Shown one piece after another: positions 35,583 through 44,495 of a stretch of 64,000 nucleotides of DNA (positions are counted from its first letter, which is position 1; each line of letters starts with the position of its first letter). The position numbers and the translations under genes were made by a program. Where the stretch lies: positions 9,362,001 to 9,426,000 of the forward strand of contig NZ_CP108394.1 of assembly GCF_041435215.1 (NCBI RefSeq). Direction: 5' to 3'. The notes below the pieces were generated by a model. It searched no databases. It saw nothing but the letters and a program-made list of their open reading frames with translations, and had not been told where the DNA came from. This DNA is from Streptomyces sp. NBC_01314. Lineage in GTDB: Bacteria > Actinomycetota > Actinomycetes > Streptomycetales > Streptomycetaceae.

Positions 35583-37025
35583 TCAGAGGATCGCCCCCGG
35601 CGTGTAGCCGGCGGCCTCCGGGCGCTGCTTCGCGATCTCCTCGATACGGCCGACGACGACGGCGACCTGGGCGGCCGCCGCGCCCGTGAAGGAGAGCTTG
35701 TCGGCCATCAGCGCGTCCAGCTGGACGCGGTCCAGCGGGATGCGGTCGTCGGCGGCCAGCTTGTCGAGGAGTTCGTTGCGCTCGGCGCCCTGCTCACGCA
35801 TGGCGAGCGCAGAGGCGACGGCGTTCTCCTTGATGGCCTCGTGCGCGACCTCACGGCCGACGCCCGCGCGCACCGCGCCCATCAGCACCTTGGTCGTGGC
35901 GAGGAACGGCAGATAGCGGTCCAGCTCACGGGCGACGACGGCAGGGAAGGCGCCGAACTCGTCGAGAACCGTCAGGAAGGTCTCCAGCAGGCCGTCCAGC
36001 GCGAAGAAGGCGTCCGGCAGCGCGACCCGGCGCACCACCGAGCAGGACACGTCGCCCTCGTTCCACTGGTCGCCGGCCAGCTCGCCCGTCATCGAGGCGT
36101 AGCCGCGCAGGATGACCATGAGGCCGTTGACGCGCTCACAGGAACGGGTGTTCATCTTGTGCGGCATGGCGGACGAACCGACCTGACCCGGCTTGAAGCC
36201 CTCGGTCACCAGCTCGTGCCCGGCCATCAGCCGGATCGTCTTCGCCAGCGACGACGGCGCCGCGGCCAACTGCACCAGGGCGGTGACCACGTCGTAGTCC
36301 AGCGAGCGCGGGTAGACCTGGCCGACCGAGGTGAACGCCTGCGCGAAGCCGAGGTGCCCGGCGATCCGGTCCTCCAGCTCCGCCAGCTTGGCGGCGTCCC
36401 CGCCCAGCAGGTCCAGCATGTCCTGGGCCGTGCCCACCGGGCCCTTGATACCGCGCAGCGGATAGCGGCCGAGCAGCTCCTCGACCCGGCCGTACGCCAC
36501 GAGCAGCTCGTCGGCGGCGGTCGCGAACCGCTTGCCGAGGGTGGTGGCCTGCGCGGCCACGTTGTGCGAGCGGCCGGCCATGACCAGCTCGCCGTACTCA
36601 CCGGCCAGCCTGCCGAGGCGCGCCAGCACCGCCACCGTACGGTCGCGCACCAGCTCCAGGGAGAGCCGGATCTGGAGCTGCTCGACGTTCTCGGTGAGGT
36701 CGCGGGACGTCATGCCCTTGTGTACGTGCTCGTGCCCGGCGAGGTCGTTGAACTCCTCGATCCGCGCCTTCACGTCGTGCCGCGTGACCTTCTCACGCTC
36801 GGCGATGGAGGCCAGGTCGACGGTGTCGAGGACCCGCTCGTAGTCGGAGAGCGCCTCGTCCGGCACCTCGATGCCGAGGTCCTTCTGGGCCCGCAGCACG
36901 GCCAGCCAGAGCTGCCGCTCGAGCCTCACCTTCTGCTCGGGCGACCAGAGCGTGGCGAGCTCGGTGGAGGCGTAGCGTCCGGCGAGGACGTTCGGGATGC
37001 GGGGCTTGGCTGGCGCGGAAGTCAC
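35583..37025 (-). CDS. purB: Adenylosuccinate lyase
   Basis: A purine-pathway enzyme of 480 residues that cleaves SAICAR and adenylosuccinate to release fumarate. It carries the fumarase/aspartase signature GSSAMPHKMNTRSCERVNG (about 290-308), HEHVHKGMTSRDLTEN and MAGRSHNVAAQATTLG. The GTG at 37025 gives the normal N-terminus (TSAPAKPRIPNVLAGRY); TAAACT lies eight bases before it, a possible leaderless -10. Mug lies immediately downstream, perhaps with overlapping translation. Confidence 0.95.
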   Translation of the reverse strand: MTSAPAKPRIPNVLAGRYASTELATLWSPEQKVRLERQLWLAVLRAQKDLGIEVPDEALSDYERVLDTVDLASIAEREKVTRHDVKARIEEFNDLAGHEHVHKGMTSRDLTENVEQLQIRLSLELVRDRTVAVLARLGRLAGEYGELVMAGRSHNVAAQATTLGKRFATAADELLVAYGRVEELLGRYPLRGIKGPVGTAQDMLDLLGGDAAKLAELEDRIAGHLGFAQAFTSVGQVYPRSLDYDVVTALVQLAAAPSSLAKTIRLMAGHELVTEGFKPGQVGSSAMPHKMNTRSCERVNGLMVILRGYASMTGELAGDQWNEGDVSCSVVRRVALPDAFFALDGLLETFLTVLDEFGAFPAVVARELDRYLPFLATTKVLMGAVRAGVGREVAHEAIKENAVASALAMREQGAERNELLDKLAADDRIPLDRVQLDALMADKLSFTGAAAAQVAVVVGRIEEIAKQRPEAAGYTPGAIL

Positions 37026-37132
37026 GTGGACGGAGTTTACCCGGCGCCCGGAGCGGGCCGTGAACGCCCATGATGTGCGCAATTCCCAAGGTCAGAGGCG
37101 GCGCGCCGCAGAACCCGCCGCATGGTCGGGCT

Positions 37133-37152
37133 GCGGGCGTGCTCGCGCCCGC
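37133..37152. terminator. Hairpin between the OmpR-type regulator operon and purB
   Basis: GCGGGCG, loop TGCTCG, CGCCCGC: a 7-bp perfect GC stem located 8 bp beyond the stop codon of the leftward operon that starts at 44881. It probably ends that operon before the purB promoter. Confidence 0.5.
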
Positions 37153-37159
37153 CGACGGG

Positions 37160-37921
37160 TCACGCGTCCTGTGCGGGGTGCTCCGGACGGTCGGCACCCC
37201 GGGGATCGTCCCGGGGGCTGTCATCGGGATCGCCCCCTGCCTCGCCGTCGGGGCGCGCGGGCGGATCGGCCAGGCGGTAGCCCATGCCCCGTACGGTCTC
37301 GATGTGGTCGCGGCCCAGCTTGTTCCTCAGATAGCGGACGTAGACGTCCACGATGTTCGAGCCCGGATGGAAGTCGTACCGCCAGACGTGGGACAGCAAC
37401 TGCTCGCGCGAGAGCACCTGGCCGGCGTTGCGCAGGAAGCACTCCGCCAGGACGAACTCCCTGGCCGTGAGGTCCACGACGCGTCCGTCGACGCAGATCC
37501 GCCGGGTGCGCAGGTCCAGCGAGAGGCCGCCGTGCCGCAGCACGGTCGGCTCCGCCGTACGGTTCGCCCGGAGCTGCAGCCGGATACGGGCCAGCAGCTC
37601 CGCGAACATGAACGGCTTGACCATGTAGTCGTCGGCGCCGCCTTCGAGGCCGGCGACCGTGTCGTCGGTCGAGTCGCGCGACGTGAGGATGACGACGGGC
37701 AGCTCCACGTGCGCCTGGCGCAGCCGTCGCAGCACGGTGAACCCGTCCATCAGGGGAAGCCCGAGATCGAGGAGGAGCAGGTCGAACTCTCCGCTCGTGG
37801 CGCGGTCGAGCGCGGCGGCTCCGTCGCCGACCACGGTGGTGACGAACCCCTCGGCCCGCAGGCCCTTCTCGACGAACGCGGCGATGCGCGGTTCGTCGTC
37901 GGCGATCAGGATTCGGCTCAT
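37160..37921 (-). CDS. OmpR-type response regulator (last gene of ATP-grasp operon)
   Basis: A regulator of 253 residues: receiver with ILIADDEPRIAAF, phospho-Asp in LLLLDLGLPLMDG (about 53) and Lys in DDYMVKPF, then a winged HTH (LTAREFVLAECFLRN; HPGSNIVDVYVRYLRNKLG) and a hydrophilic tail of about 30 residues rich in Asp, Pro and Arg. It overlaps the histidine-kinase gene by 4 bp. OmpR-type proteins bind direct repeats spaced by about 11 bp, and such repeats precede the first gene of this operon, so autoregulation is plausible. Confidence 0.92.
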   Translation of the reverse strand: MSRILIADDEPRIAAFVEKGLRAEGFVTTVVGDGAAALDRATSGEFDLLLLDLGLPLMDGFTVLRRLRQAHVELPVVILTSRDSTDDTVAGLEGGADDYMVKPFMFAELLARIRLQLRANRTAEPTVLRHGGLSLDLRTRRICVDGRVVDLTAREFVLAECFLRNAGQVLSREQLLSHVWRYDFHPGSNIVDVYVRYLRNKLGRDHIETVRGMGYRLADPPARPDGEAGGDPDDSPRDDPRGADRPEHPAQDA

Positions 37922-39405
37922 CGCGCCGGCGCCCGGGTCAGGACGCGGGCGGGCCGGTCGTCGCGCACCCGCGGGATGACTAGGGTGAACGTGGCTCCGC
38001 GCCAGGGGTGGGAGTCGAGCACGACGCGGCCGCCGTGCGCCTCGATGATGGCCCGGACGATGGCCAGGCCCAGCCCCGACCCGCCACGGCGGCCCGCGGC
38101 GCCGCGCCGGTAGCGGTCGAAGATGCAGGCCGCGTCGTCGGGTGCCACTCCCGGGCCGGTGTCGCGGACCCACAGCCGCACGGACCCGTCCGCCTCGTCG
38201 ACCGCGGAGCCCAGCGCGACCGTGTCGTTCTCCCCGGTCAGCGTGACGGCGTTGTGGGCGAGTTCCAGGAGGGCCTGGGTGAGTCGCTGGTGATCGCCGT
38301 ACAGTTTGGTCTCCGCCCGCGCGTCCAGCTGCCAGTGGCGGTCGCCGAGCGCGCGCGCCTTCTCGCGGACCTCGTCGATCAGGCTGCCGACGTCGACCTC
38401 CGCGAGGCGCAGGAAATCCGGTCGCTCCGCCCGCGCCAGCAGCAGCAGGTCGTCGACCATGCGCGCCATGCGGTTCAGCTCGTCGATCGCCAGCGCCCTG
38501 ACCTCGTCCACCTCGGTCGGTTCGAAGCTGTCGAGGAGTTCGAGATGGCCGCGCACGACGGTGATCGGGGTGCGCAGCTCGTGCCCGACGTCGTCCAGGA
38601 ACTGCCGCTGGTCGGTGAACGCCTTCTCCAGGCGGCCGAGCATCACGTTGAAGGTGCGTCCCAGTTCGGACAGGTCGTCGTGCCCGCTGACCCTGATCCG
38701 CTGGGTGAGGTCGGTGTCGGTGATCCGCAGGGCCGTGCGCTGCATGATCCTGATGGGCGCGAGCAGCCGACCGGTCACGAACCAGCCGGCGAGCGCCACC
38801 AGCAGCAGGACCACGAGCGCCGTGAGGACGTAGGCCCGCATGACGTCGGCGAACTCGGCTTCCTCCCTCTCGGTCCAGTGCGCGACGACCCAGGCCCCGG
38901 TGCGCCCCTGGCGGGTCACGGGACGCACGGCCAGCTGGACGCGTCCCGTCGCCGTTTCGACGGACCTGAGCGCCGGTCGTCGGCCGTCGACCACCGTGTG
39001 CACCGTGCGCAGGAAGGTCCGGTCGGCGCTGAGGGGTCCGGCCTTGGACCCGGGAGAGGAATAGCGCACCACGCCGTCGATCAAGGAGAGGAGCGCCTCG
39101 TGCTCGTCGGGAACGTTGCGCTCGGTGGCGGTCAACAGGAGCCGTTCCAGGGACGCGAACGGCTTGCCGGTCTCCGGATCGACAGCCGTCGCGTGGAACC
39201 TCTCGAACTCCGTCGCCTCCCGGTCCACGTGCAGCCGCACCCGGTGGTCGATCCGGGAGTTCTGCACCAGATAGACCGCGACGCCCGTGAGCGTCATCCC
39301 CAGTGCGGTGAGCAGCAGGATCGAGGCAAGCACACGCACGCGGACCGACCGCACCACGGTGAGGGTGCGCACCCGGTTCTGCCCAGTCCTCTTCATCGCA
39401 CTCAT
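37918..39405 (-). CDS. Sensor histidine kinase with HAMP domain
   Basis: A kinase of 495 residues: TM helix 1 (about 24-46), an extracytoplasmic sensor of about 130 residues without a recognised fold, TM helix 2 (AYVLTALVVLLLVALAGWFV), HAMP, a HisKA domain with LDDVGHELRTPITVVRGHLEL, and HATPase (DTGPGVAPDDAACIFDRY; GGSGLGLAIVRAIIEAHGG). It is encoded with the OmpR-type regulator downstream and 41 bp after an MFS gene. An operon with a metabolic block suggests that it senses the product, the substrate or envelope state. Confidence 0.92.
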   Translation of the reverse strand: MSAMKRTGQNRVRTLTVVRSVRVRVLASILLLTALGMTLTGVAVYLVQNSRIDHRVRLHVDREATEFERFHATAVDPETGKPFASLERLLLTATERNVPDEHEALLSLIDGVVRYSSPGSKAGPLSADRTFLRTVHTVVDGRRPALRSVETATGRVQLAVRPVTRQGRTGAWVVAHWTEREEAEFADVMRAYVLTALVVLLLVALAGWFVTGRLLAPIRIMQRTALRITDTDLTQRIRVSGHDDLSELGRTFNVMLGRLEKAFTDQRQFLDDVGHELRTPITVVRGHLELLDSFEPTEVDEVRALAIDELNRMARMVDDLLLLARAERPDFLRLAEVDVGSLIDEVREKARALGDRHWQLDARAETKLYGDHQRLTQALLELAHNAVTLTGENDTVALGSAVDEADGSVRLWVRDTGPGVAPDDAACIFDRYRRGAAGRRGGSGLGLAIVRAIIEAHGGRVVLDSHPWRGATFTLVIPRVRDDRPARVLTRAPAR

Positions 39406-39446
39406 CGTGGGCCGCGTTGCCGCCCACGGCACTCTCGGTTCGCCCG

Positions 39447-40751
39447 TCAGGGTCTGAGCTGCTCCGCCCGCGCGGGTGCGGTATGGACCAGGCGCCGGGT
39501 GACGAGGACCTCGGTGGCGATGCCCAGACCGGCGCGGACCAGCAGGAACGCCGCCAGGCCCCACACGTCCCACAGCAGTGCGGCGATGACCGGCCCGGCG
39601 GCCTCGCCGACCGACAGCGCGGTGTCGAGGCCCGCGGCGACCCGGCCTCCCCGGGGCCCGGCGCCGCGCGCCGCCTGGGCCAGCAGGCTTCCCCACGGTG
39701 GCCGGAAGGCGGCCTTCCCCGCGTCGTCGACCAGTCGGCCGCTCAGCATGCCGGCGGCCGTCGGGAAGGCCAGGTACAGCAGGGAGGACAGTGTGTTGGC
39801 GATCCCCCGCGCCCCGGTGAGCGGCGCCGCGCCGTACCGGTCGGCGGCCAGGCCCGCCAGAGGCCCGACAACGAGCAGCACGATCACCGAGGCGGAGTAG
39901 ATGGCACCGATCTGCCCGGGCGTGAGGCCCGCGACCTCGGAGGCCAGTATGGGGAACAGGCCGTGGGTCATGTGAGCGGTCATGCCGGCGAACAGCCCCA
40001 GCGCGCACAGCAGCCGCAACCGAGGGTCGGCGAACAACCGTGTTCCGGCGGGGCTCCGGGCCTTCAGCGGGTGCTCACCCGTCGACTCGCCGGCCGTCGA
40101 CTCGCCGGTGGCCGGGTCGGTGGTGGCGAGGGCGGCGGTCGCCGCCGCGTCCTTCCGCCGCGGTGCGGGACGCGGCACCCAGAGCCAGACCACGACGACC
40201 GGTACGAAGGAGATGGCGGCGACGAAGGCCCACAACAGCCGGAAGTCGTTGCCGCTCCCGGACAGCAGGAGCCCGCCGAGCGCCCCCGCGGACACGGCGC
40301 CCAGATCCTTCGCGCCGAAGGACAGGGAGAAGGCCCGCCCGAGTTTCTGCTCGTTGGAGTCGGCCACCACGCTGATCGACGCCGGATCGCGCGCCGCCGA
40401 CGCCGCGCCCTGGACCAGGCGCGTCGCGTAGAGCGAGGCGGGTGTCGTGGCGGTGAACAGCAGCACCGACGCGATGAGGCGTACCGTCACCGCGGTCAGA
40501 TAGCCGCGCCGGGCACCCCACCGGTCCACCGCCCGGCCCATGAAGGGTTTCACGGCAGGCTCGACCAGCGCCTTCATCGCGACGAGCGCACCGATCTCCG
40601 TCAGGGACATGCCCAACTGCCGGGCGTACAGCGGCATCGCGAAGATCACCACGCCGAACGCCAGCCGGGTGGTGAAGCCCTCCACGACGACGGCCCGCAC
40701 CGGATGGGGGCCGAGGACCCCGGCCTGGTGCAGGCTTCTCAATACGCCCAT
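39447..40751 (-). CDS. MFS transporter in ATP-grasp operon
   Basis: A twelve-helix major-facilitator protein of 434 residues with a cytosolic loop of about 35 residues between helices 6 and 7 (rich in Thr, Gly and Glu). The start overlaps the third ATP-grasp gene by 13 bp, so translation is coupled. The GRAVDRWGARRGYL and ADRYGAAPL loops are the usual MFS A-type motifs. It likely exports the product of the preceding enzymes, or takes up their substrate; the direction cannot be told. Confidence 0.9.
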   Translation of the reverse strand: MGVLRSLHQAGVLGPHPVRAVVVEGFTTRLAFGVVIFAMPLYARQLGMSLTEIGALVAMKALVEPAVKPFMGRAVDRWGARRGYLTAVTVRLIASVLLFTATTPASLYATRLVQGAASAARDPASISVVADSNEQKLGRAFSLSFGAKDLGAVSAGALGGLLLSGSGNDFRLLWAFVAAISFVPVVVVWLWVPRPAPRRKDAAATAALATTDPATGESTAGESTGEHPLKARSPAGTRLFADPRLRLLCALGLFAGMTAHMTHGLFPILASEVAGLTPGQIGAIYSASVIVLLVVGPLAGLAADRYGAAPLTGARGIANTLSSLLYLAFPTAAGMLSGRLVDDAGKAAFRPPWGSLLAQAARGAGPRGGRVAAGLDTALSVGEAAGPVIAALLWDVWGLAAFLLVRAGLGIATEVLVTRRLVHTAPARAEQLRP

Positions 40752-41566
40752 ACCGGCCTCCTGTCACCGTCCACGCGCACGCCCGCGGTGTCGAGGGCCG
40801 CGTCGGCGATCCAGCCGGCCGCGTCCGGCACGCCCCGGTAGCCGGGGAACGTGTTGACGTCGACGACGACCGGACCGTCCGCGCCGGTGACGACGTCCAC
40901 GCCCCAGCAGACCAGCCCGCACACCTCGGCCGTACGCAGCCCGAGCAGCATCAGACCCGGGTCCGGGTGGGGCACGGGCACGCGCGGCACGTCGAGACGG
41001 CCGGGCTCGACGTGGACCCGCAGCACCGCGGCCCGGCCGCCCACACCGCACACCTTGTAGTCGTAGCCGGGCCCGTCGACGACCTCCTGTACGAGCCAGG
41101 GGCCGGCGCCCGTCGGACGCTCACCCGGGGACAGTACGCCCGCTCCCCGGCCCAGCCGTCCACTCAGCGGTTTCACGAACCGGGGCGCCCCGGCCGTACG
41201 CAGCAGCCCCGCCACCGCGTCGGCGTCGGCCGCCACGGTCGTCGCCGGGACCGGCAGCCCCGCACGGCCGAGCAGCGCCAGCACCCGGGCCTTGTCGATG
41301 ACCCGCAGCGTCGTGTCGAGACCGTTGAGACAGGTGCCCCCCGCGTCGGCCACGGCCCCGGCGGCGCAGAGCACCGCCGGGTCGCCGCCTTTGATCAGGA
41401 ACACGTCGGCCGTCGGCAGGTGCGCGGGGCTCCACGGCGCGGTGGCGTCGAAGGCCGTGCATTCCGCGCCGCGGGCGGCCAGCGCCGCGCCGAGCGGCTT
41501 CAGCAACGGGTTGCGGCCCGCGTCCGAGCCCGCCTCGATCAGGACGCAGACCCGCGGGCGGCTCAC
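40739..41566 (-). CDS. ATP-grasp enzyme C, ITPK-like
   Basis: An ATP-grasp protein of 275 residues. ATP-binding Lys is at about 132 (PRFVKPLSG) and 171 (GYDYKVCGVGG), and the metal-site residues are in CWGVDVV and VVVDVNTFPGYRGVP (Asp 236, Asn 238). The DVNxFPGYxGV block and the VQExVxGPGYDYKV strand resemble inositol-tris/tetrakisphosphate (ITPK) kinases more than RimK-type ligases, but both share the fold. It is the third of three paralogs in the operon, starts with GTG and overlaps the dehydrogenase gene by 4 bp. Reaction: phosphoryl transfer to a hydroxyl, or amide ligation; unproven. Confidence 0.82.
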   Translation of the reverse strand: MSRPRVCVLIEAGSDAGRNPLLKPLGAALAARGAECTAFDATAPWSPAHLPTADVFLIKGGDPAVLCAAGAVADAGGTCLNGLDTTLRVIDKARVLALLGRAGLPVPATTVAADADAVAGLLRTAGAPRFVKPLSGRLGRGAGVLSPGERPTGAGPWLVQEVVDGPGYDYKVCGVGGRAAVLRVHVEPGRLDVPRVPVPHPDPGLMLLGLRTAEVCGLVCWGVDVVTGADGPVVVDVNTFPGYRGVPDAAGWIADAALDTAGVRVDGDRRPVWAY

Positions 41567-42831
41567 AGGGCCACCTGACCGGAAAGCCGTTCCCTCCGGG
41601 AGGGCACGGCGCCGGTGCCGACACCGGGGAGCGGGGCCGTCGGCGGGAAGCGCACGCCGTCGTCGGTGAACACGAAGCCGTGGTAGCGGGCGGCGACCGC
41701 GGCGGCGAACGGGTCGTCGGCTGCCAGGCCGCACACACCGGCCAGGACGGAGAACACCCCCCGCTCGTCCAGTTGCCGGCGCAGTCGCCGCGCCGACGCG
41801 TCGGTCGTCGGCACCGCCTCGTCGCCGTACCCGTACAGCAGTGCCGCGGCGATGCCCAGGGCGAAGTGGGCCGGGACGCGGTGGGCGGTATCGCGCAGCA
41901 GGGCGACCGGGCCCAGCAGGCGGTCGCCCGGGGCGAGCTTGCGGAGCGGTTCGCGGGCGACCCGGGTGACCGGGTCCGCGAGTTCGGTGTTGTCGTAGCG
42001 GGCGAGCGCGTCGGCCACCGGCCCGTGCACGTCGCTGTTGTGGTCCACACCCGGTCCCAGCAGCAGACCCGGATACGTGGCGAGGATCGCGCGCCGCCCC
42101 TCCAGCATGGCCCCGGCCACCACCGGACGGACGAACGGGTCGCCGATCGCCGCGTCGATGGTGCGGTGGCCGCGCAGCCAGCCCAGGTACGCGGCGAGCG
42201 CGTGCCCGGCGTTGTAGACGAACAGCTTCTCGTGCAGCCGGGCACGGTACTGGCCGGTGGCGCGCACGCCGGGCAGATCGGGCGGCGCCAGGCGCAGGGG
42301 ACGGGCGTCGACGGCCAGCTGCCGTGTGGTGTCGCTGAGGAACTCGGGCACCCCCGATGCCTGCCAGCTGCCGTGGCCCACGGCCACCCGGGCGACGGCC
42401 CCGGCGACCCCGACCGGGGGGAGTAGTAGTTCGCGGGCCGCTGCGGTCTCGACGAGCGCCTCGGTCACCAGGTGGGCGCATTCGGCGTTCTCCACCACCC
42501 ACACGTCCACCGGGCGCCCCCGGCGTGCGGCGAGCCCGGGCACCAGATGCCGTGCGGCTCCGGCGGCGTTGGCGACGCCGACGCTGAGCACGACCAGGTC
42601 CGCGGCCGCCACGGCCTCGTCCAGGCCCCTGCCCACCGCCGCGGTGGCGACGCCGTGGACCTCCTCGGGCCGCCCTCCGGTGACCCGTATCCGCCAGCCG
42701 CCGACGGACCGGATGCGGTCCGCGGTGTCACGGGTGCGGCAGCCGAGCACCACCTGGTGACCCGCCTCCAGGAACAGGGGCACCAGGTAGCCGCACCCCA
42801 GCTTTCCGGCACCGACGATGACTACGCGCAT
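41563..42831 (-). CDS. Mannitol-1-phosphate-5-dehydrogenase-like enzyme
   Basis: A polyol-specific long-chain dehydrogenase of 422 residues. It has an N-terminal Rossmann loop GAGKLGCGYLVPLFLEAG for NAD, the catalytic KLFVYNAGHALAAYLGWL segment (Lys in the family's K-x(n)-N-x-x-H motif) and ARYDNTELADPVTRVAREPLRKLAPGDRLLGP, which matches the C-terminal domain of mannitol-1-phosphate dehydrogenases. It should interconvert a hexitol (phosphate) and a keto sugar. It lies between ATP-grasp genes, 12 bp after one and overlapping the next by 4 bp, and so probably supplies or oxidises their substrate. Confidence 0.85.
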   Translation of the reverse strand: MRVVIVGAGKLGCGYLVPLFLEAGHQVVLGCRTRDTADRIRSVGGWRIRVTGGRPEEVHGVATAAVGRGLDEAVAAADLVVLSVGVANAAGAARHLVPGLAARRGRPVDVWVVENAECAHLVTEALVETAAARELLLPPVGVAGAVARVAVGHGSWQASGVPEFLSDTTRQLAVDARPLRLAPPDLPGVRATGQYRARLHEKLFVYNAGHALAAYLGWLRGHRTIDAAIGDPFVRPVVAGAMLEGRRAILATYPGLLLGPGVDHNSDVHGPVADALARYDNTELADPVTRVAREPLRKLAPGDRLLGPVALLRDTAHRVPAHFALGIAAALLYGYGDEAVPTTDASARRLRRQLDERGVFSVLAGVCGLAADDPFAAAVAARYHGFVFTDDGVRFPPTAPLPGVGTGAVPSRRERLSGQVAL

Positions 42832-42843
42832 GACTGCATCCCC

Positions 42844-43635
42844 TTACAGGTGGCCCAGCAGGTGGTCGAAGAGGAGCCGGGTGGCACCGGGCACTCCCTT
42901 GAATCCGGGGAAGGCGTTCACGTCGACGATCACCGGTCCGTCCGGTCCGTCGATCACGTCCACGCCGTAGGCACACAGCCCGAACACGTCGCCCGCCGCG
43001 AGCGCCAGTGCGGCCAGTCGGCTGTCCATGCGCAGCGGGCGGCCCAGTTTGTCCGTCAGCGACAGGGCCGGCCAGCGGCGCAGCGTGCCGTGGACGTGCG
43101 GTCCGATCACGAACAGCTTGCGGTCCCAGCCGTCGCCCGGCACCCGGTCCTGGACCAGCCAGGGACCCCGGCCGCCGACCGGACGGCCGTCACCCCGCTC
43201 CAGAACCGTCACCCCCTCCCCGCGGCTGCCCAGCGGGGTCTTCACCACCACCGGTCCGTCCGCGGCGATGGCGGTCACCACCCGCGGATCGCGCACGACC
43301 CGCGCCGACGGCACCGGGAGACCGACCGCCCGGAGCCGCCGCCAGGTCTCCACCCGGTCGGCGACCACCGCCGTGGCCTCCGGTGGATTGCACCAGGCGG
43401 CCTCCGGTGGGGCGCCGGCCCTCGCCAACTCCGCCGTGGCCGGGTGGACGGAGCGCAGGATGACAAGGTCGGCGCCGGTGAAGACGGACCGGGACAGGTC
43501 CGGGGCGTCCTGCCAGGTCACGATGCGGGCGCCCCGGGCACGCAGCCCCGCCAGCACGGCCCAGACGATGGAATGGGGCGTCGGTTTCTTGCCGTGGACC
43601 AGGACGACGCGCCTTCCGGCTATGGTCGCGGTCAT
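42844..43635 (-). CDS. ATP-grasp enzyme B, ITPK-like
   Basis: An ATP-grasp protein of 263 residues. ATP-contact Lys are near 132 (VVVKTPLGSRGEG) and 173 (WDRKLFVIGPHVHGTLRR), and the metal-binding set is in AYGVDVI and VIVDVNAFPGFKGVP (Asp 238, Asn 240). The string KLFVIGxxVxxxLRRxPALS recalls the ITPK strand KVFVVGxxxxxVQRPSL. It is a diverged paralog of the two neighbouring ATP-grasp proteins, which suggests three successive steps or three acceptor positions. Start ATG overlaps the upstream gene as ATGA. Confidence 0.82.
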   Translation of the reverse strand: MTATIAGRRVVLVHGKKPTPHSIVWAVLAGLRARGARIVTWQDAPDLSRSVFTGADLVILRSVHPATAELARAGAPPEAAWCNPPEATAVVADRVETWRRLRAVGLPVPSARVVRDPRVVTAIAADGPVVVKTPLGSRGEGVTVLERGDGRPVGGRGPWLVQDRVPGDGWDRKLFVIGPHVHGTLRRWPALSLTDKLGRPLRMDSRLAALALAAGDVFGLCAYGVDVIDGPDGPVIVDVNAFPGFKGVPGATRLLFDHLLGHL

Positions 43636-44495
43636 GGTGCGATCACCTCCGTGAGTCGGCACTCGACGAGATCGGCGACCGCGTCGGGGGCCTCGGCTAT
43701 GCCCGTGTAGTTCGGGAAGTCGTTCACATCGACCACCAGCGGCCCGTCGGGAGACGGCAGGACATCCACGCCGTACAGCTCCAGGCCGAAGGCGTCCCGG
43801 CAGGCGAGCGCGAGCGTCCGCAGCTCCCTGGTGACCGGCAGGAGAACCGGCCCGCTCGGCTCCGCCGGCGCGAGCAGCGGCGAGGGCCGCCGCACCGCCC
43901 ACACCTCGTCGCCCGCCCCGTACAGCTTCACGTCGATCCCCGCCACATCGACGTAGTGCTGGGCCACCACCATGCCCTCGGACCAGGGCAGCCGCTCCAG
44001 TTCGTCCGGGGACTCCACCCGCACGATCCCGAGGCCGTTGTCGCCGTACGGGGGCTTCAGCAGCAGCGGCCATGCCGCCTTCGGCAGATCGGCCAGCGAG
44101 CCCGGCCGGTCGGTGAGGTACGTGGTCGGGGTGGGCACCCCGGCACGGGCCAGTAGCTGCACGGCGTACGGCTTGTCCCGCACGGCCTGGATCGCCTCCC
44201 AGCGGTTGACCGTGCGCACACCCCTCAGCTGCGCCTGGAACAGCAGCGACAGGGCGAAAGCGTTCCGGGTCCGGGGCACCACCAGGTCACCCGGCCTGAG
44301 CGCGGGCAGCGCCCGTCGCGTCGTCCCTTGCACCGGCTCCGACGCCGCACCCTCCTCCGTCCCGACCTCGGCGACAAGCCGGTCCGCCGGGGCCAGCACG
44401 GCGTGCGCGTCCCGTCCGCGCAGCGCGTCGACCAGGGCGCCCGGCATACGCTGGCCGAGATACCGGGAGTCGGTGAGGATCACCACGCGGTTCAC
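43632..44495 (-). CDS. ATP-grasp enzyme A, ITPK-like
   Basis: The longest of the three paralogs, 287 residues. ATP-contact Lys are at about 147 (LLLKPPYGDNGLG) and 190 (IDVKLYGAGDEVWAVRRPSP), with metal-site residues in YGVDVLP and LVVDVNDFPNYTGIAEAP (Asp 256, Asn 258). The VRRPS stretch and the FPNYTG block match ITPK-type inositol phosphate kinases best, while a RimK-like amino-acid ligase remains possible. The GTG start overlaps the receiver gene as GTGA. No signal peptide or membrane segment, so it acts in the cytosol. Confidence 0.83.
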   Translation of the reverse strand: MNRVVILTDSRYLGQRMPGALVDALRGRDAHAVLAPADRLVAEVGTEEGAASEPVQGTTRRALPALRPGDLVVPRTRNAFALSLLFQAQLRGVRTVNRWEAIQAVRDKPYAVQLLARAGVPTPTTYLTDRPGSLADLPKAAWPLLLKPPYGDNGLGIVRVESPDELERLPWSEGMVVAQHYVDVAGIDVKLYGAGDEVWAVRRPSPLLAPAEPSGPVLLPVTRELRTLALACRDAFGLELYGVDVLPSPDGPLVVDVNDFPNYTGIAEAPDAVADLVECRLTEVIAP

